Positions 8,728-18,425 of a stretch of 64,000 nucleotides of DNA are shown here, one piece after another (the first letter of the stretch is position 1; every line of letters starts with the position of its first letter). A program made the position numbers and the translations under genes. Below the pieces are notes generated by a model. The model ran no database searches, had not been told where the DNA came from, and worked only from the letters and a program-made list of their open reading frames with translations. Source of the stretch: Darwinimomas sp963643215 (lineage in GTDB: Bacteria > Bacillota > Clostridia > Lachnospirales > Lachnospiraceae); the NCBI GenBank assembly GCA_963643215.1, contig CAVIJY010000001.1, positions 1-64,000 on the forward strand, given 5' to 3'.

Positions 8728-9548
8728 TGTTTCAATGTAGTTATGACCAGAACTTCCTGAAGGGATGTAAACTGCGCTACAGGGATGATATATCCGCTCT
8801 TAGTCAGATTGTTGCTGTCCATAGTGATATCGGAGGCATATCCTATCATGATGCCGGGCAGATACTTGGAGCTGATATTGGATGTAATGATCTTATCACC
8901 GTCCTTGATCTCTGCATCGTACATGATCTCGCTTATCAGCAGCTTACCCTCATCATAGGACTGAAGATTGCCTGAGACTATCGCAGTATCACTTGTTCTC
9001 ATGGACATCGCCGAAACACGGCTTGAATCATCGATAATACTTCTGACAGTTGCATAGTTTGTTCCGACATCGGTCACGATCCCTACAAGTCCCCCGCCTG
9101 CGATGACATTCATATCCACCTGAATTCCGTCCCGGGAGCCCTTGTCTATCCTGAATATATTGAACCAGCCGGAGGAGTCTCTGGCGATGATGCGCGCAGC
9201 GACGGAGTCGTATTTTTCATACTGCTGATCCAGTTTGTAGAGCTCTCTCAGACGCTGAAGCTCGAAGCCCTGCTCCTCCAGACGCGTATTTTCAGCCATG
9301 AGCTGATCGATCGTCCTCTGCAGCTCCAGGTTCTCTGCCCGCAGCTCCTCCATGGTCTTATTGTCGCTGATTTTTCCGTATATTCCTCTGCCGAAAGAGT
9401 TGACGCCCTCCTGCAGCGGCTCAAGAATCACTCCCACCCCCTTGCGCAGGGGGGAGAGCCATTCGCTGCGTATGGTGCTCGCAGTGATGAGTATCAGGCA
9501 AGCCACCGACAGCACTATAAATATTACGGTATTGCTCTTTATCTTCAT
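8724..9548 (-). CDS. mreC: Rod shape-determining protein MreC
   Basis: 274 residues: an N-terminal membrane helix (about 7-25), a coiled coil (about 65-110, rich in E/L/R) and the MreC beta domain with segments such as RIIARDSSGWFN, DKGSRDGI and VTDVGTNYATVRSIID. MreC is an extracytoplasmic scaffold that activates PBP2/RodA. The upstream gene is radC, 16 nt away. mreB, which normally sits between radC and mreC, is not here. Confidence 0.93.
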   Translation of the reverse strand: MKIKSNTVIFIVLSVACLILITASTIRSEWLSPLRKGVGVILEPLQEGVNSFGRGIYGKISDNKTMEELRAENLELQRTIDQLMAENTRLEEQGFELQRLRELYKLDQQYEKYDSVAARIIARDSSGWFNIFRIDKGSRDGIQVDMNVIAGGGLVGIVTDVGTNYATVRSIIDDSSRVSAMSMRTSDTAIVSGNLQSYDEGKLLISEIMYDAEIKDGDKIITSNISSKYLPGIMIGYASDITMDSNNLTKSGYIIPVAQFTSLQEVLVITTLKQ

Positions 9549-9564
9549 TCTTCTTTATCGCGCT

Positions 9565-10272
9565 TTACTCCAGCATCATATGCTCGCGAAAACTGTAATA
9601 GCGGTTTTGAGCCACTATTATGTGGTCGAGAAATGTGATCCCTACAGCGCGGCATCCATCCCTTATCGCCCATGTGGTTGATATATCATCCTCGCTTGGC
9701 TCTGTAGAACCGCTGGGGTGATTGTGGACAACCAGCATTCCGACGGCACGCCTGCGAAGAGCCTCGATAAGCAGCTCCCGGACACTTACAAGCGAGCTGC
9801 TTATCGTGCCTACAGAGACGATGACATCTCTGATGAGCCGCCCCTTCAGATCGATGAATGCAGCGTGCATCTCCTCATGCTCCAGAAACTTCAGCTCCTG
9901 TATATAGTAATCGGCACAGGAGGCGGGATCTGTCATCCTGATATCGCTTCTGGTAAATTCATAGCGCCAGAGCCGTCTGACCAGCTCGCCTATACATGTC
10001 AGCTGTACGGCCTTCACATCGCCTATGCCGCTTATGGCGGTAAATTCCTCATATGTCATATGAATCAGAGCGGCCAGTCCGTTATACGGAGTGTCGCAGA
10101 CGATCCTCCTTGCAACCTCCATGACATCGCTCCCGCGGGTTCCGGTTCTGAGCAGCACAGCGACGAGCTCCTCGTCGGTCAGCGTGCCGGGCCCCTTGGC
10201 CATACACCTTTCATAGGGTCTTGCCTGCGGCGACAGGTCTCTTATGGTTCTGCGTTCTTCCTTTATATTCAT
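9565..10272 (-). CDS. radC: RadC family JAB1/MPN-domain protein
   Basis: 235 residues, full length. An N-terminal UPF0758/helix-hairpin-helix region (SGIGDVKA, 81-88) is followed by the MPN/JAMM motif HNHPSG (His183, His185) with downstream acidic residues (EDD, 194-196). The family was once linked to DNA repair, but that role is disputed and the biochemical job is unknown. It lies next to mre genes, as in many Firmicutes. The start has GGAAGGG upstream. Confidence 0.92.
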   Translation of the reverse strand: MNIKEERRTIRDLSPQARPYERCMAKGPGTLTDEELVAVLLRTGTRGSDVMEVARRIVCDTPYNGLAALIHMTYEEFTAISGIGDVKAVQLTCIGELVRRLWRYEFTRSDIRMTDPASCADYYIQELKFLEHEEMHAAFIDLKGRLIRDVIVSVGTISSSLVSVRELLIEALRRRAVGMLVVHNHPSGSTEPSEDDISTTWAIRDGCRAVGITFLDHIIVAQNRYYSFREHMMLE

Positions 10273-10311
10273 TTTGTCCCTTCCGCAGCTCTCCGTCGCG
10301 GCCGAAAAGAC

Positions 10312-11601
10312 TTAGAAGCTTACTATACCACTTTCTGACATTTTTTGCACTGCCATGAGTATGCCCGCCTTCGCATGATGCCATGTAAGGCCGCCCTGCA
10401 GAAATGCAGTATACGGCTCTCTCATCGGACCGTCCGCGCTGAGCTCTATGGAGGCTCCGGATATAAAAGCACCGGCAGCCATGATGATCTTTGAATCATA
10501 GCCTGCCATATCCGAGGGCTCGGGACGCACAAAGCTGTCCACAGGAGCCGCCGCCTGAATGCCCTCGCAGAATCTGATCATCGGTTCGGGAGCGTGAAAA
10601 GTGATCGCCTGTATGATATCATGGCGTGCCTCGTCATATCGCGGGCTCACATCAAACCCGAGCTTTTCGAAGATATAGGAGGCATATACTGCGCATTTGA
10701 CGGCGCTTTCCACTACTGCAGGTGACAGGAATATGCCCTGGAACAGATCCTTGTTGACGCCGAGATTTGCTCCGACCTCCTTGCCGAGTCCGGGAGCCGT
10801 AAGGCGGTTGGCTGACGCTTCTACATATTCCGCCTTACCAACGATATATCCGCCGATAGGCGCCAGTCCGCCGCCCGGATTCTTGATCAGAGATCCGACT
10901 ATAAGATCGGCACCGACCTCCAGCGGCTCCTTTTCTTCGGTGAATTCGCCGTAGCAGTTATCCACCATGCATATCACATCGGGCTTTATCGACTTTACGA
11001 AGGCGATGGCCTCTCCTATCTGATTCACGGAAAATGTCGGCCTGTTGACATAGCCCTTGGAGCGCTGTATATGCACGAGCTTTGTTCTGTCATTGATCGC
11101 GGATCTTATAGCTTCAAAATCAAATTTATGCTCCTTTGTGAGATCCGTCTGCCGATATACCACACCCCAGTCCGTAAGAGAACCGGTCTCAGGTATCAAT
11201 CCGATGACCTTGTCAAGGGTATCATAGGGCTTTCCGGATATGGCGAGCATCTCGTCTCCCGGCCGCAGGTTGCCGAACAATGCAACCGTGAGCGCATGTG
11301 TGCCGCTTATGATCTGTGAACGCACCAGAGCATCCTCACCCTTGAATATATCGGAATATACCGATTCAAGCACATCTCTTCCCATATCATCGTAGCCGTA
11401 GCCGGTGGTTTTTACAAAGCATGCCTCACTTACATGATTTTTCTGAAATGCTGCCAGAACCTTCAGCTGATTGTATTCTCCGATACTCTCGATATGCCGG
11501 AAGCGGTCGCTCAGAGCTGTCTCTGCCTTCTCTCCCAGAGCTATGATGTCTTTACCGATTCCTATCGCCTCATACATTCTTGTCGTATCTGCATATGTCA
11601 T
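10312..11601 (-). CDS. PLP-dependent enzyme of the methionine gamma-lyase / aluminium-resistance (YnbB) family
   Basis: 429 residues. It has the PLP fold type I features of the YnbB group: substrate/cofactor segments SGTHAL and SGKPYDTLD, an Asp in MVDNCYGEF, and the probable Schiff-base Lys in GSLIKNPGGGLAP. Family members are annotated as aluminium-resistance or methionine gamma-lyase-like proteins; the real substrate is unproven. I choose ATG 11601, which overlaps the miaA stop as ATGA; ATG 11622 is an alternative. Neither has a strong ribosome binding site, so coupling to miaA is likely. Confidence 0.85.
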   Translation of the reverse strand: MTYADTTRMYEAIGIGKDIIALGEKAETALSDRFRHIESIGEYNQLKVLAAFQKNHVSEACFVKTTGYGYDDMGRDVLESVYSDIFKGEDALVRSQIISGTHALTVALFGNLRPGDEMLAISGKPYDTLDKVIGLIPETGSLTDWGVVYRQTDLTKEHKFDFEAIRSAINDRTKLVHIQRSKGYVNRPTFSVNQIGEAIAFVKSIKPDVICMVDNCYGEFTEEKEPLEVGADLIVGSLIKNPGGGLAPIGGYIVGKAEYVEASANRLTAPGLGKEVGANLGVNKDLFQGIFLSPAVVESAVKCAVYASYIFEKLGFDVSPRYDEARHDIIQAITFHAPEPMIRFCEGIQAAAPVDSFVRPEPSDMAGYDSKIIMAAGAFISGASIELSADGPMREPYTAFLQGGLTWHHAKAGILMAVQKMSESGIVSF

Positions 11602-12557
11602 GATTTTACTGTTTCCGTCCATTCTTTTGTTATTATATCAAGTGCCTCTGTCTGACTCGGACCGTTCAGCCACCGGACATCCTTTTCATGTCTCAGCCAT
11701 GTCAGCTGCCTTTTTGCATACCGCCTTGATTCCCTGCGTATATTTTCCACGGCCTCCGACAGAGAGCATTTCCCCTCGATATATTCTGCAAGCTCTTTGT
11801 ATCCGATCGCCTGCATGCTCACCATACCGCTGCGGCATCCGCTTTGGTACAGAGCTCTTACCTCATCCTCAAGTCCCTGTTCCATCATCATATCGACACG
11901 CCGGTCGATGTCGCTGTATAACCGGGCTCTGTCCTTGTTTATCGCGAGATATATAAAGTCATACGGAGATGGCTTTGCCTTTTGAAGGCTGTTGTGCTCA
12001 CTTAGCTTTTGACCGGTGAGTATATGATACTCCAGTGCTCTGATGACACGCTTTTTGTTGTTCGGATGAATGCTTTCGGCAGATGCGGGATCTTCACGCC
12101 TGAGCTTCTCCCACATATACATGCTGCCCATTTCTGCGGCCTCGGCCTCGAGCCGGCTTCGCACGGTCTTATCCTCATCACACTCCGGCTCGAATACAGT
12201 GTCATATACAAGAGCATGTATATAAAAGCCGGTGCCGCCTACGACTACAGGAAGCATTCCCCTTGAGGCAATATCCTCTACGCATGCCCGGGCGGCTTTT
12301 GTATATCTGGATATGTTGAAATTCTCCCCGGGATCGGCCACATCGATCATATGATGAGGGATGCCCTTCATCTCGGCTTCTGTTATCTTTGCTGTTCCTA
12401 TATCCATCCCCCTGTAGACCTGCATGGAGTCGGCACTGATGATTTCACCTCCAAGCTCGAGAGCCAGTTGCACTCCCAGGGCGGATTTTCCGGACGCCGT
12501 AGGCCCTGAGACAATCAGCAGCCTGGTCTTGTCATTGTGTTTTAATTCTATTCTCAT
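11598..12557 (-). CDS. miaA: tRNA dimethylallyltransferase
   Basis: 319 residues. The P-loop GPTASGKS is at 18-25, followed by the DSMQVYRGMDIGTAK and PHHMIDV motifs and VVGGTGFYI, all diagnostic of MiaA. It adds dimethylallyl to A37 of tRNAs reading UNN codons. MiaB, which methylthiolates the same base, is encoded four genes away at 17109-18425, so two steps of one modification pathway are clustered with mutSL. It starts 9 nt after the mutL stop. Confidence 0.96.
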   Translation of the reverse strand: MRIELKHNDKTRLLIVSGPTASGKSALGVQLALELGGEIISADSMQVYRGMDIGTAKITEAEMKGIPHHMIDVADPGENFNISRYTKAARACVEDIASRGMLPVVVGGTGFYIHALVYDTVFEPECDEDKTVRSRLEAEAAEMGSMYMWEKLRREDPASAESIHPNNKKRVIRALEYHILTGQKLSEHNSLQKAKPSPYDFIYLAINKDRARLYSDIDRRVDMMMEQGLEDEVRALYQSGCRSGMVSMQAIGYKELAEYIEGKCSLSEAVENIRRESRRYAKRQLTWLRHEKDVRWLNGPSQTEALDIITKEWTETVKS

Positions 12558-12566
12558 ATATTGATC

Positions 12567-14441
12567 TTACAGTACACGCTTAAATCGTTTTTCCATGTCT
12601 GCTTCTGTAAACTCGATCATGGTCGGTCTTCCGTGGGGGCAGTTAAACGGGTTGTCGCACAGAAAAAGCTCGTTCAGCAGCTCTCTTGCTTCGGCAGGAG
12701 AGACCTCGTGATTTCCCTTTATCGCCGCCTTGCACGCCATGGTTGCTGTTCTTTCAAGTATGGCCTGCGAGGCCTGCTTTATGTCTGTTTCGGCTGTCAG
12801 AGCGTCGATGAGCTCAAGCAGCAGCTCGTCCTTGGGAACAGACGGCAGCATGCCCGGAATACTGCGTATCGCATACTCTCTTTCGCCGAAGGGCTCAAGC
12901 TCATATCCCATAGACAGCAGAAGCTCCTCATGATCTGCAACTGTCTGCTTTTCTATATCCGTCAGCGTAACTATCATAGGAGGATCCAGCATCTGCGATA
13001 CGACGCTGTTTTTACTGTACTGAGCCAGGAAACGCTCATAATATATCTTTTCATGAGCCGCATGCTGATCGATGATATACATCTTATCGCACATCTGTAT
13101 GATGATATATGTATCAAACACCTGACCGATATATGTATATGCCGGAGTCTGCCTTTGTTCTCCGAGATCGAGGCTCAGCTGCTCACCTCGCCGGATGTTC
13201 TCATGATAGACCTCTGCGCTGTACGACGAGTCCTGTGCAAGACGGGTCGCCGGCTGTACGGCAAGAGCTTCTTCGCAGAGGATGCGATCTTCTGAGAAAC
13301 CGGGCTGCTGAGTATGCAAAGCCGTACTCGGGGATATATTGAATCTGCCGGTGCCGGGTTGTCCTGATGACGGGGCTGATGCAGCTTTGCGCACATCATT
13401 TGATACAGATGACTGTGTACCGGCCGGAGGATCCTGCAGCCTCTGGCGGGGCACAACCATTCCGCTTTGCAGCGTCATCCTGACAGCTCTTTTCACGGAA
13501 TCATAGACTCTCATGGGATCTGAAAAGCGCACATCCATCTTGGTAGGATGAACATTCACATCTATCGCGGACGGATCTATGGTCATCGTAAGCAGCGCAA
13601 ACGGGAACTGTCTGCTCATCATCCTGTCCTCATACGCATCTTCTATGGCCTTTGCTATGGTATTGCTCTTGATATATCGTCCGTTGACGAAGTAGTTTTC
13701 ATAATTTCTGTTGGGTCTGGATATCTCGGGCTTTCCTATATAACCGCTTATGCATATTCCGTCCCGTTCCTCATGAACCGGAAGAACCGCAGAGGCGATA
13801 TCTCTTCCGTATATGGCATAGATAACCGCCTTCAGATCCGAATCGCCGGAGGTCTGCAGCCTTGTCTGGTTGTTGATTATCAGTCGAAATGCGATATCAC
13901 TGTGCGAGAGTGCCAGCTTTTCGACAAGGTCTGCAATATGAGCAGCCTCCGTGGATGCCGTCTTCAGAAACTTTCTGCGTGCCGGTGTATTGTAGAATAT
14001 GTCGCGTACCAGCATGGTGGTTCCGTCAGGAGCTCCGATCTCCTCAAAGCCATGCTCTATTCCGCCCTCTATGATATACCTGACGGCTGTCACGGCCTCC
14101 GGCGTCTTTGTGATGATCTCGCACCTGCAAACCGCGGCGATGCTCGAAAGCGCCTCTCCGCGAAAGCCCAGCGTCATGATATGCCCGAGATCCTCCGCAT
14201 CATCTATCTTGCCTGTGGCATGACGCAGGAAGGCTGTTTTTACCTCATCTTTATTTATACCGCTGCCGTTGTCGGTGACGCGTATGAGGGATATTCCCCC
14301 GTCCTTTATCTCTGCAGTGATAGCGCTTGCTCCGGAGTCAATGGAATTTTCCAGAAGCTCCTTTACTATTGACATCGGACGCTCTACCACCTCTCCGGCG
14401 GCTATTTTATCTATTGTATCCTTGCCGAGTACCTTGATCAT
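12567..14441 (-). CDS. mutL: DNA mismatch repair protein MutL
   Basis: 624 residues. The N-terminal GHKL ATPase has IAAGEVVERP, ENSIDSGA, DNGSGI and GFRGEAL. The C-terminal endonuclease motif DQHAAHEKIYYE fits DQHA(X)2E(X)4E, and CPHGRPT is near the end. It is therefore the nicking type of MutL found in organisms without MutH. It overlaps the mutS stop by 4 bp. It couples MutS mismatch recognition to strand excision. Confidence 0.97.
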   Translation of the reverse strand: MIKVLGKDTIDKIAAGEVVERPMSIVKELLENSIDSGASAITAEIKDGGISLIRVTDNGSGINKDEVKTAFLRHATGKIDDAEDLGHIMTLGFRGEALSSIAAVCRCEIITKTPEAVTAVRYIIEGGIEHGFEEIGAPDGTTMLVRDIFYNTPARRKFLKTASTEAAHIADLVEKLALSHSDIAFRLIINNQTRLQTSGDSDLKAVIYAIYGRDIASAVLPVHEERDGICISGYIGKPEISRPNRNYENYFVNGRYIKSNTIAKAIEDAYEDRMMSRQFPFALLTMTIDPSAIDVNVHPTKMDVRFSDPMRVYDSVKRAVRMTLQSGMVVPRQRLQDPPAGTQSSVSNDVRKAASAPSSGQPGTGRFNISPSTALHTQQPGFSEDRILCEEALAVQPATRLAQDSSYSAEVYHENIRRGEQLSLDLGEQRQTPAYTYIGQVFDTYIIIQMCDKMYIIDQHAAHEKIYYERFLAQYSKNSVVSQMLDPPMIVTLTDIEKQTVADHEELLLSMGYELEPFGEREYAIRSIPGMLPSVPKDELLLELIDALTAETDIKQASQAILERTATMACKAAIKGNHEVSPAEARELLNELFLCDNPFNCPHGRPTMIEFTEADMEKRFKRVL

Positions 14442-17056
14442 GATAAACTCCCGAGCTTGCCCTGAAGCTCATACAGCTTATTGAGCGCGTCGATAGGCGT
14501 CATGGCCGAAAGATTGTATCCCTTTATCTCGCGGATGATGTCCTCATGCGACTCATCTGCAAATATGGAAAGCTGCACAGGCTCCGGCTCTGCGACGGCT
14601 TCTGCTCCCGGGCTCCCGTTATCCGCCTTGATTGTGATATCCGCTCCGGACAGCTCCTTAAGCAGCACCTTGGCTCTTTCCAGTACCTGTGCCGGAAGTC
14701 CGGCCAGACGCGCAACCTGTATACCGTAGCTTTTGTCGGCGCCGCCCTTTACTATCTTTCGCAGGAATATGATATCGTCGCCCTGCTCCTTTACTGAAAC
14801 ACAGTAGTTGTGCACGCCGTCCAGTATTCCCTCAAGCTCTGTGAGCTCGTGGTAATGCGTAGCAAAAAGCGTCTTTGCTCCGAGTGTTTTTTTATCTGCT
14901 ATATGCTCCACAACCGCCCATGCTATGGAAAGTCCGTCAAATGTGGATGTGCCCCTGCCTATTTCATCCATGATGATAAGGCTGTGCTTTGTGGCATTGC
15001 GGAGAATGTTTGCAACCTCGGTCATCTCAACCATAAATGTGCTTTGCCCGGAAGCAAGATCATCCGAAGCCCCGACTCTGGTGAATATCCGGTCGCAGAT
15101 GCCTATATCGGCGGATGATGCCGGGACAAAGCTTCCGAGCTGCGCCATGAGCACTATCAGAGCCGTCTGGCGCATATATGTGGATTTTCCCGCCATATTG
15201 GGTCCCGTGATGATATTGACGCGATTCTCCTGTGAATCAAGATATGTATCATTGGGGATAAACTTATCCTCTCCTATCATCTTTTCGATAACAGGATGAC
15301 GCCCTCCCTTGATATCTATGATGCCCGATTTATTGATATGAGGCCTTACATATCCTGATCCGTATGCCGTCTGCGCAAGAGAGGCCAGCACATCGGTCGT
15401 CGCAACAGCCGAGGCGGAGGTCTGTATGCGTGCCACCTGAGCGGCGATCCTCCCTCTGACCTCGGTGAACAGGTCGTATTCCAGTGTGTTGAGGCGATCC
15501 TCTGCGCCGACTATGGTTGCCTCAAGCTCCTTGAGCTCATCAGTGGTAAATCGCTCCGCTCCTACAAGCGTCTGCTTTCTGACATAATCCTGCGGAACCA
15601 TATCCTTAAAAGAATTGGTGACCTCGATATAATATCCGAAGACCTTGTTGTATTTGACCTTCAGAGTTTTGATTCCTGTCCGCTGCCGTTCACGGCTCTC
15701 CAGCTCTGCCAGCCATGTCTTTCCGTTCGTTTTTGCCGTTCTGAGCCTGTCAACCTCGTCATTGTATCCTGTCTTTATGATGCCGCCCTCCCGAATAAGC
15801 ATCGGCGGATCGTCATTTATCGAGGCATCCAGCAGAGTCAGGACATCGTCAAGCGTATCAAGTCTTTCATAAAGCTCGGTTAAAAGCCGGCTTCTGCATC
15901 TTCCTAAGACTGTCTTTACGGGTCCGAGCATGGAAACAGATGTCTTTAATGCGATCATATCTCTGGGATTGGCAGTTCCGGACGAGATCTTTCCCATCAG
16001 CCGCTCCAGGTCGTATACGGGATGAAGATATTCTCTCAGCTCCTCCCGGGTGATGAATTCTGTATACAGCTCCTCTACGGCATCCAGACGGGCATTGATC
16101 TCATCGGATTTTATCAGCGGCTTCTCTATCCATCCCCTGAGCATTCGGGCACCCATGGCGGTCTGCGTTCTGTCAAGAACCCAGAGCAGACTGCCCCGCC
16201 GCTCCTTGCTTCGCATTGTTTCCGACAGCTCCAGATTCCTGCGGGTATTGGTATCGACTATCATGAACCCGCCCAGACTGTATATGGTCAGATTCGTGAT
16301 ATTGTCACAGGTATGCTTCTGTGTGTCGTATATATACTGCATGGCCGCTCCGGCGGCTGTCGCGCCTCCGGGACAGTCATCAAGCCCGAGCGCCGCGAGT
16401 GATGCGCTGTGAAAATGACCGCACAGCACACGCTGAGCAGTCTCATCGCTGAAATATGAATTGTCCAGCTCCGATACGGTTACATGATAGTTGCTGCTCC
16501 ATGCATTTATGTCAGCGCCGGACATTACAAAGCTTTGATTGTATACGATCTCGGCGGGAGCATATCCCGTCAGCTCGTCCTCAAGCCGGCGCAGCGTATC
16601 GGCCTGCGTGATTCTGAAATCACCGGTAGTGATATCGGCAAAGCATATTCCGAACTGACCTCCCACATAGGCTATGGCGCACAGATAGTTATTGCGTCTT
16701 TCATCCAGCGATGCATCACCTGTCACCGTACCCGGAGTCACGACCCTTATGACCTCGCGCTTTACAAGTCCCTTCGCGAGCTTGGGATCCTCCATCTGCT
16801 CAGCTATCGCAACCTTATATCCCTTTTCAATCAGCCTCGCTATGTACGGATCCACGGAGTGATACGGCACTCCGCACATCGGAGCACGCTCCTCAAGCCC
16901 GCAGTCCTTGCCGGTGAGCGTCAGTTCCAGCTCCTGCGCCACTGTTTTGGCATCCTCGAAGAACATCTCATAGAAGTCACCGAGCCTGTAGAAAAGGAGG
17001 CAGTCACTGTACTGCTTTTTTGTTTCCATATATTGTTGCATCATAGGTGAAAGCAT
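14438..17056 (-). CDS. mutS: DNA mismatch repair protein MutS
   Basis: 872 residues, usual length. The mismatch-binding motif GDFYEMF (F-x-E) is near residue 27, the Walker A GPNMAGKS is near residue 619, then DEIGRGTSTFDG and THYHEL. It binds mismatches and recruits MutL, encoded immediately downstream with a 4-bp overlap. GGAG lies 11 nt before the chosen ATG. Confidence 0.97.
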   Translation of the reverse strand: MLSPMMQQYMETKKQYSDCLLFYRLGDFYEMFFEDAKTVAQELELTLTGKDCGLEERAPMCGVPYHSVDPYIARLIEKGYKVAIAEQMEDPKLAKGLVKREVIRVVTPGTVTGDASLDERRNNYLCAIAYVGGQFGICFADITTGDFRITQADTLRRLEDELTGYAPAEIVYNQSFVMSGADINAWSSNYHVTVSELDNSYFSDETAQRVLCGHFHSASLAALGLDDCPGGATAAGAAMQYIYDTQKHTCDNITNLTIYSLGGFMIVDTNTRRNLELSETMRSKERRGSLLWVLDRTQTAMGARMLRGWIEKPLIKSDEINARLDAVEELYTEFITREELREYLHPVYDLERLMGKISSGTANPRDMIALKTSVSMLGPVKTVLGRCRSRLLTELYERLDTLDDVLTLLDASINDDPPMLIREGGIIKTGYNDEVDRLRTAKTNGKTWLAELESRERQRTGIKTLKVKYNKVFGYYIEVTNSFKDMVPQDYVRKQTLVGAERFTTDELKELEATIVGAEDRLNTLEYDLFTEVRGRIAAQVARIQTSASAVATTDVLASLAQTAYGSGYVRPHINKSGIIDIKGGRHPVIEKMIGEDKFIPNDTYLDSQENRVNIITGPNMAGKSTYMRQTALIVLMAQLGSFVPASSADIGICDRIFTRVGASDDLASGQSTFMVEMTEVANILRNATKHSLIIMDEIGRGTSTFDGLSIAWAVVEHIADKKTLGAKTLFATHYHELTELEGILDGVHNYCVSVKEQGDDIIFLRKIVKGGADKSYGIQVARLAGLPAQVLERAKVLLKELSGADITIKADNGSPGAEAVAEPEPVQLSIFADESHEDIIREIKGYNLSAMTPIDALNKLYELQGKLGSLS

Positions 17057-17108
17057 GTAGTATCACACTCCGTTTGTCGCTGTTTTCGCGTGCTCAGGGT
17101 TTCGGCCT

Positions 17109-18425
17109 TTACAGTGGCTTTCCTATATAGTAAAAGCCGCGGGCCTCGTCAAGGCTCACATTCAGTATATGGCCGATCATATCGGGCGTTCCGGGAAAAT
17201 GCACGGTGGAATTGTTGGCCAGTTTTCCTGTCAGATAGCCGTCTGTATGATCATTAATCGTCTCCGCCAGCACCGGCTGAACCTGTCCGACCAGCAGTGC
17301 AGTCCTTTCTGCCGAGATTCTCTGCACGAGCCTTAGCAGACGGTTGAATCTGTCCTTTACTACATCAGGATCGATCTGATCCTCAAACTTTGCCGCGGGC
17401 GTTCCTGTTCTCTTGGAATATATAAAGGTGAAGGCAGAGTCAAATTCCGCCTTTTCAACCACATCCATAGTATCGAGAAAGTCCGCCTCTGTTTCTCCGG
17501 GAAAGCCTACTATGATATCGGTTGTTATCGATGCATCCGGAAGCTCTCTGCGGATCTTGTCTATCAGAGCCAGATACTGCTCCTTGGTATATTTGCGGTT
17601 CATCCGTTTAAGCACCGCCGTGCTCCCTGACTGGAGCGGCATATGCAGATGACGGCATATCTTGGGATTATTCTTTATGACCTCTATCACATCATCCGAG
17701 AAATCCTTGGGATGCGGCGTCATAAATCGCACTCTTTCAAGCCCCTCTATCCCGCATACCATCTCAAGAAGCTGCGCAAAGCTTGCAGGCTGCTCCAGTC
17801 CCTTGCCGTAAGAGTCAACATTCTGGCCTAAAAGCATGACCTCTATAACTCCGGTTGAGACAAGCTGTTTTATCTCCGCTACGATATCCTCCGGCCTTCT
17901 CGAGCGCTCACGGCCTCTTACGTAGGGCACTATGCAATATGTGCAGAAATTGTCGCAGCCGTACATGATGTTGACACCCGACTTGAACGGATACACACGC
18001 TTTACAGGCATGCTGTCTGCCTGATCGCTGGCAATCTCGGCGACATCAACATAAGTTTTTCTTGAGCCTTCCGCCTCTGCAAGAAGCTTTGGAAACTTCC
18101 AGATATTATATGTTCCGAATATCAGATTAACAAAGGGATAGGATGAGCATATCTTCTCAACCTCATCTTTTTCCTGCATCATGCATCCGCATATGGCTAT
18201 GAACATATCCGGATTCTTTTTCTTATAATTTTTCAGTATGCCGAGATGCCCGTATACCTTTTCATTGGCATTCTCACGCACCGTGCAGGTGTTGATGATC
18301 ACGATATCCGAATTCTCATCATCAGACTGTATATATCCCATGCCCTCCAGGATACCGGAGAGCTTTTCCGAGTCTCTGGCATTCATCTGGCATCCGAATG
18401 TTGTGATATGATATGTCTTTTTCAT
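17109..18425 (-). CDS. miaB: tRNA-2-methylthio-N6-dimethylallyladenosine synthase
   Basis: 438 residues. Three N-terminal Cys (FGCQMN, INTCTV, CGCM) bind the auxiliary Fe-S cluster; the radical SAM motif CDNFCTYC is near residue 155; a TRAM domain is at the C-terminus. It methylthiolates i6A37 in tRNA after MiaA. It overlaps the flavoprotein gene upstream by 4 bp and has the canonical clostridial position upstream of mutS. Confidence 0.96.
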   Translation of the reverse strand: MKKTYHITTFGCQMNARDSEKLSGILEGMGYIQSDDENSDIVIINTCTVRENANEKVYGHLGILKNYKKKNPDMFIAICGCMMQEKDEVEKICSSYPFVNLIFGTYNIWKFPKLLAEAEGSRKTYVDVAEIASDQADSMPVKRVYPFKSGVNIMYGCDNFCTYCIVPYVRGRERSRRPEDIVAEIKQLVSTGVIEVMLLGQNVDSYGKGLEQPASFAQLLEMVCGIEGLERVRFMTPHPKDFSDDVIEVIKNNPKICRHLHMPLQSGSTAVLKRMNRKYTKEQYLALIDKIRRELPDASITTDIIVGFPGETEADFLDTMDVVEKAEFDSAFTFIYSKRTGTPAAKFEDQIDPDVVKDRFNRLLRLVQRISAERTALLVGQVQPVLAETINDHTDGYLTGKLANNSTVHFPGTPDMIGHILNVSLDEARGFYYIGKPL

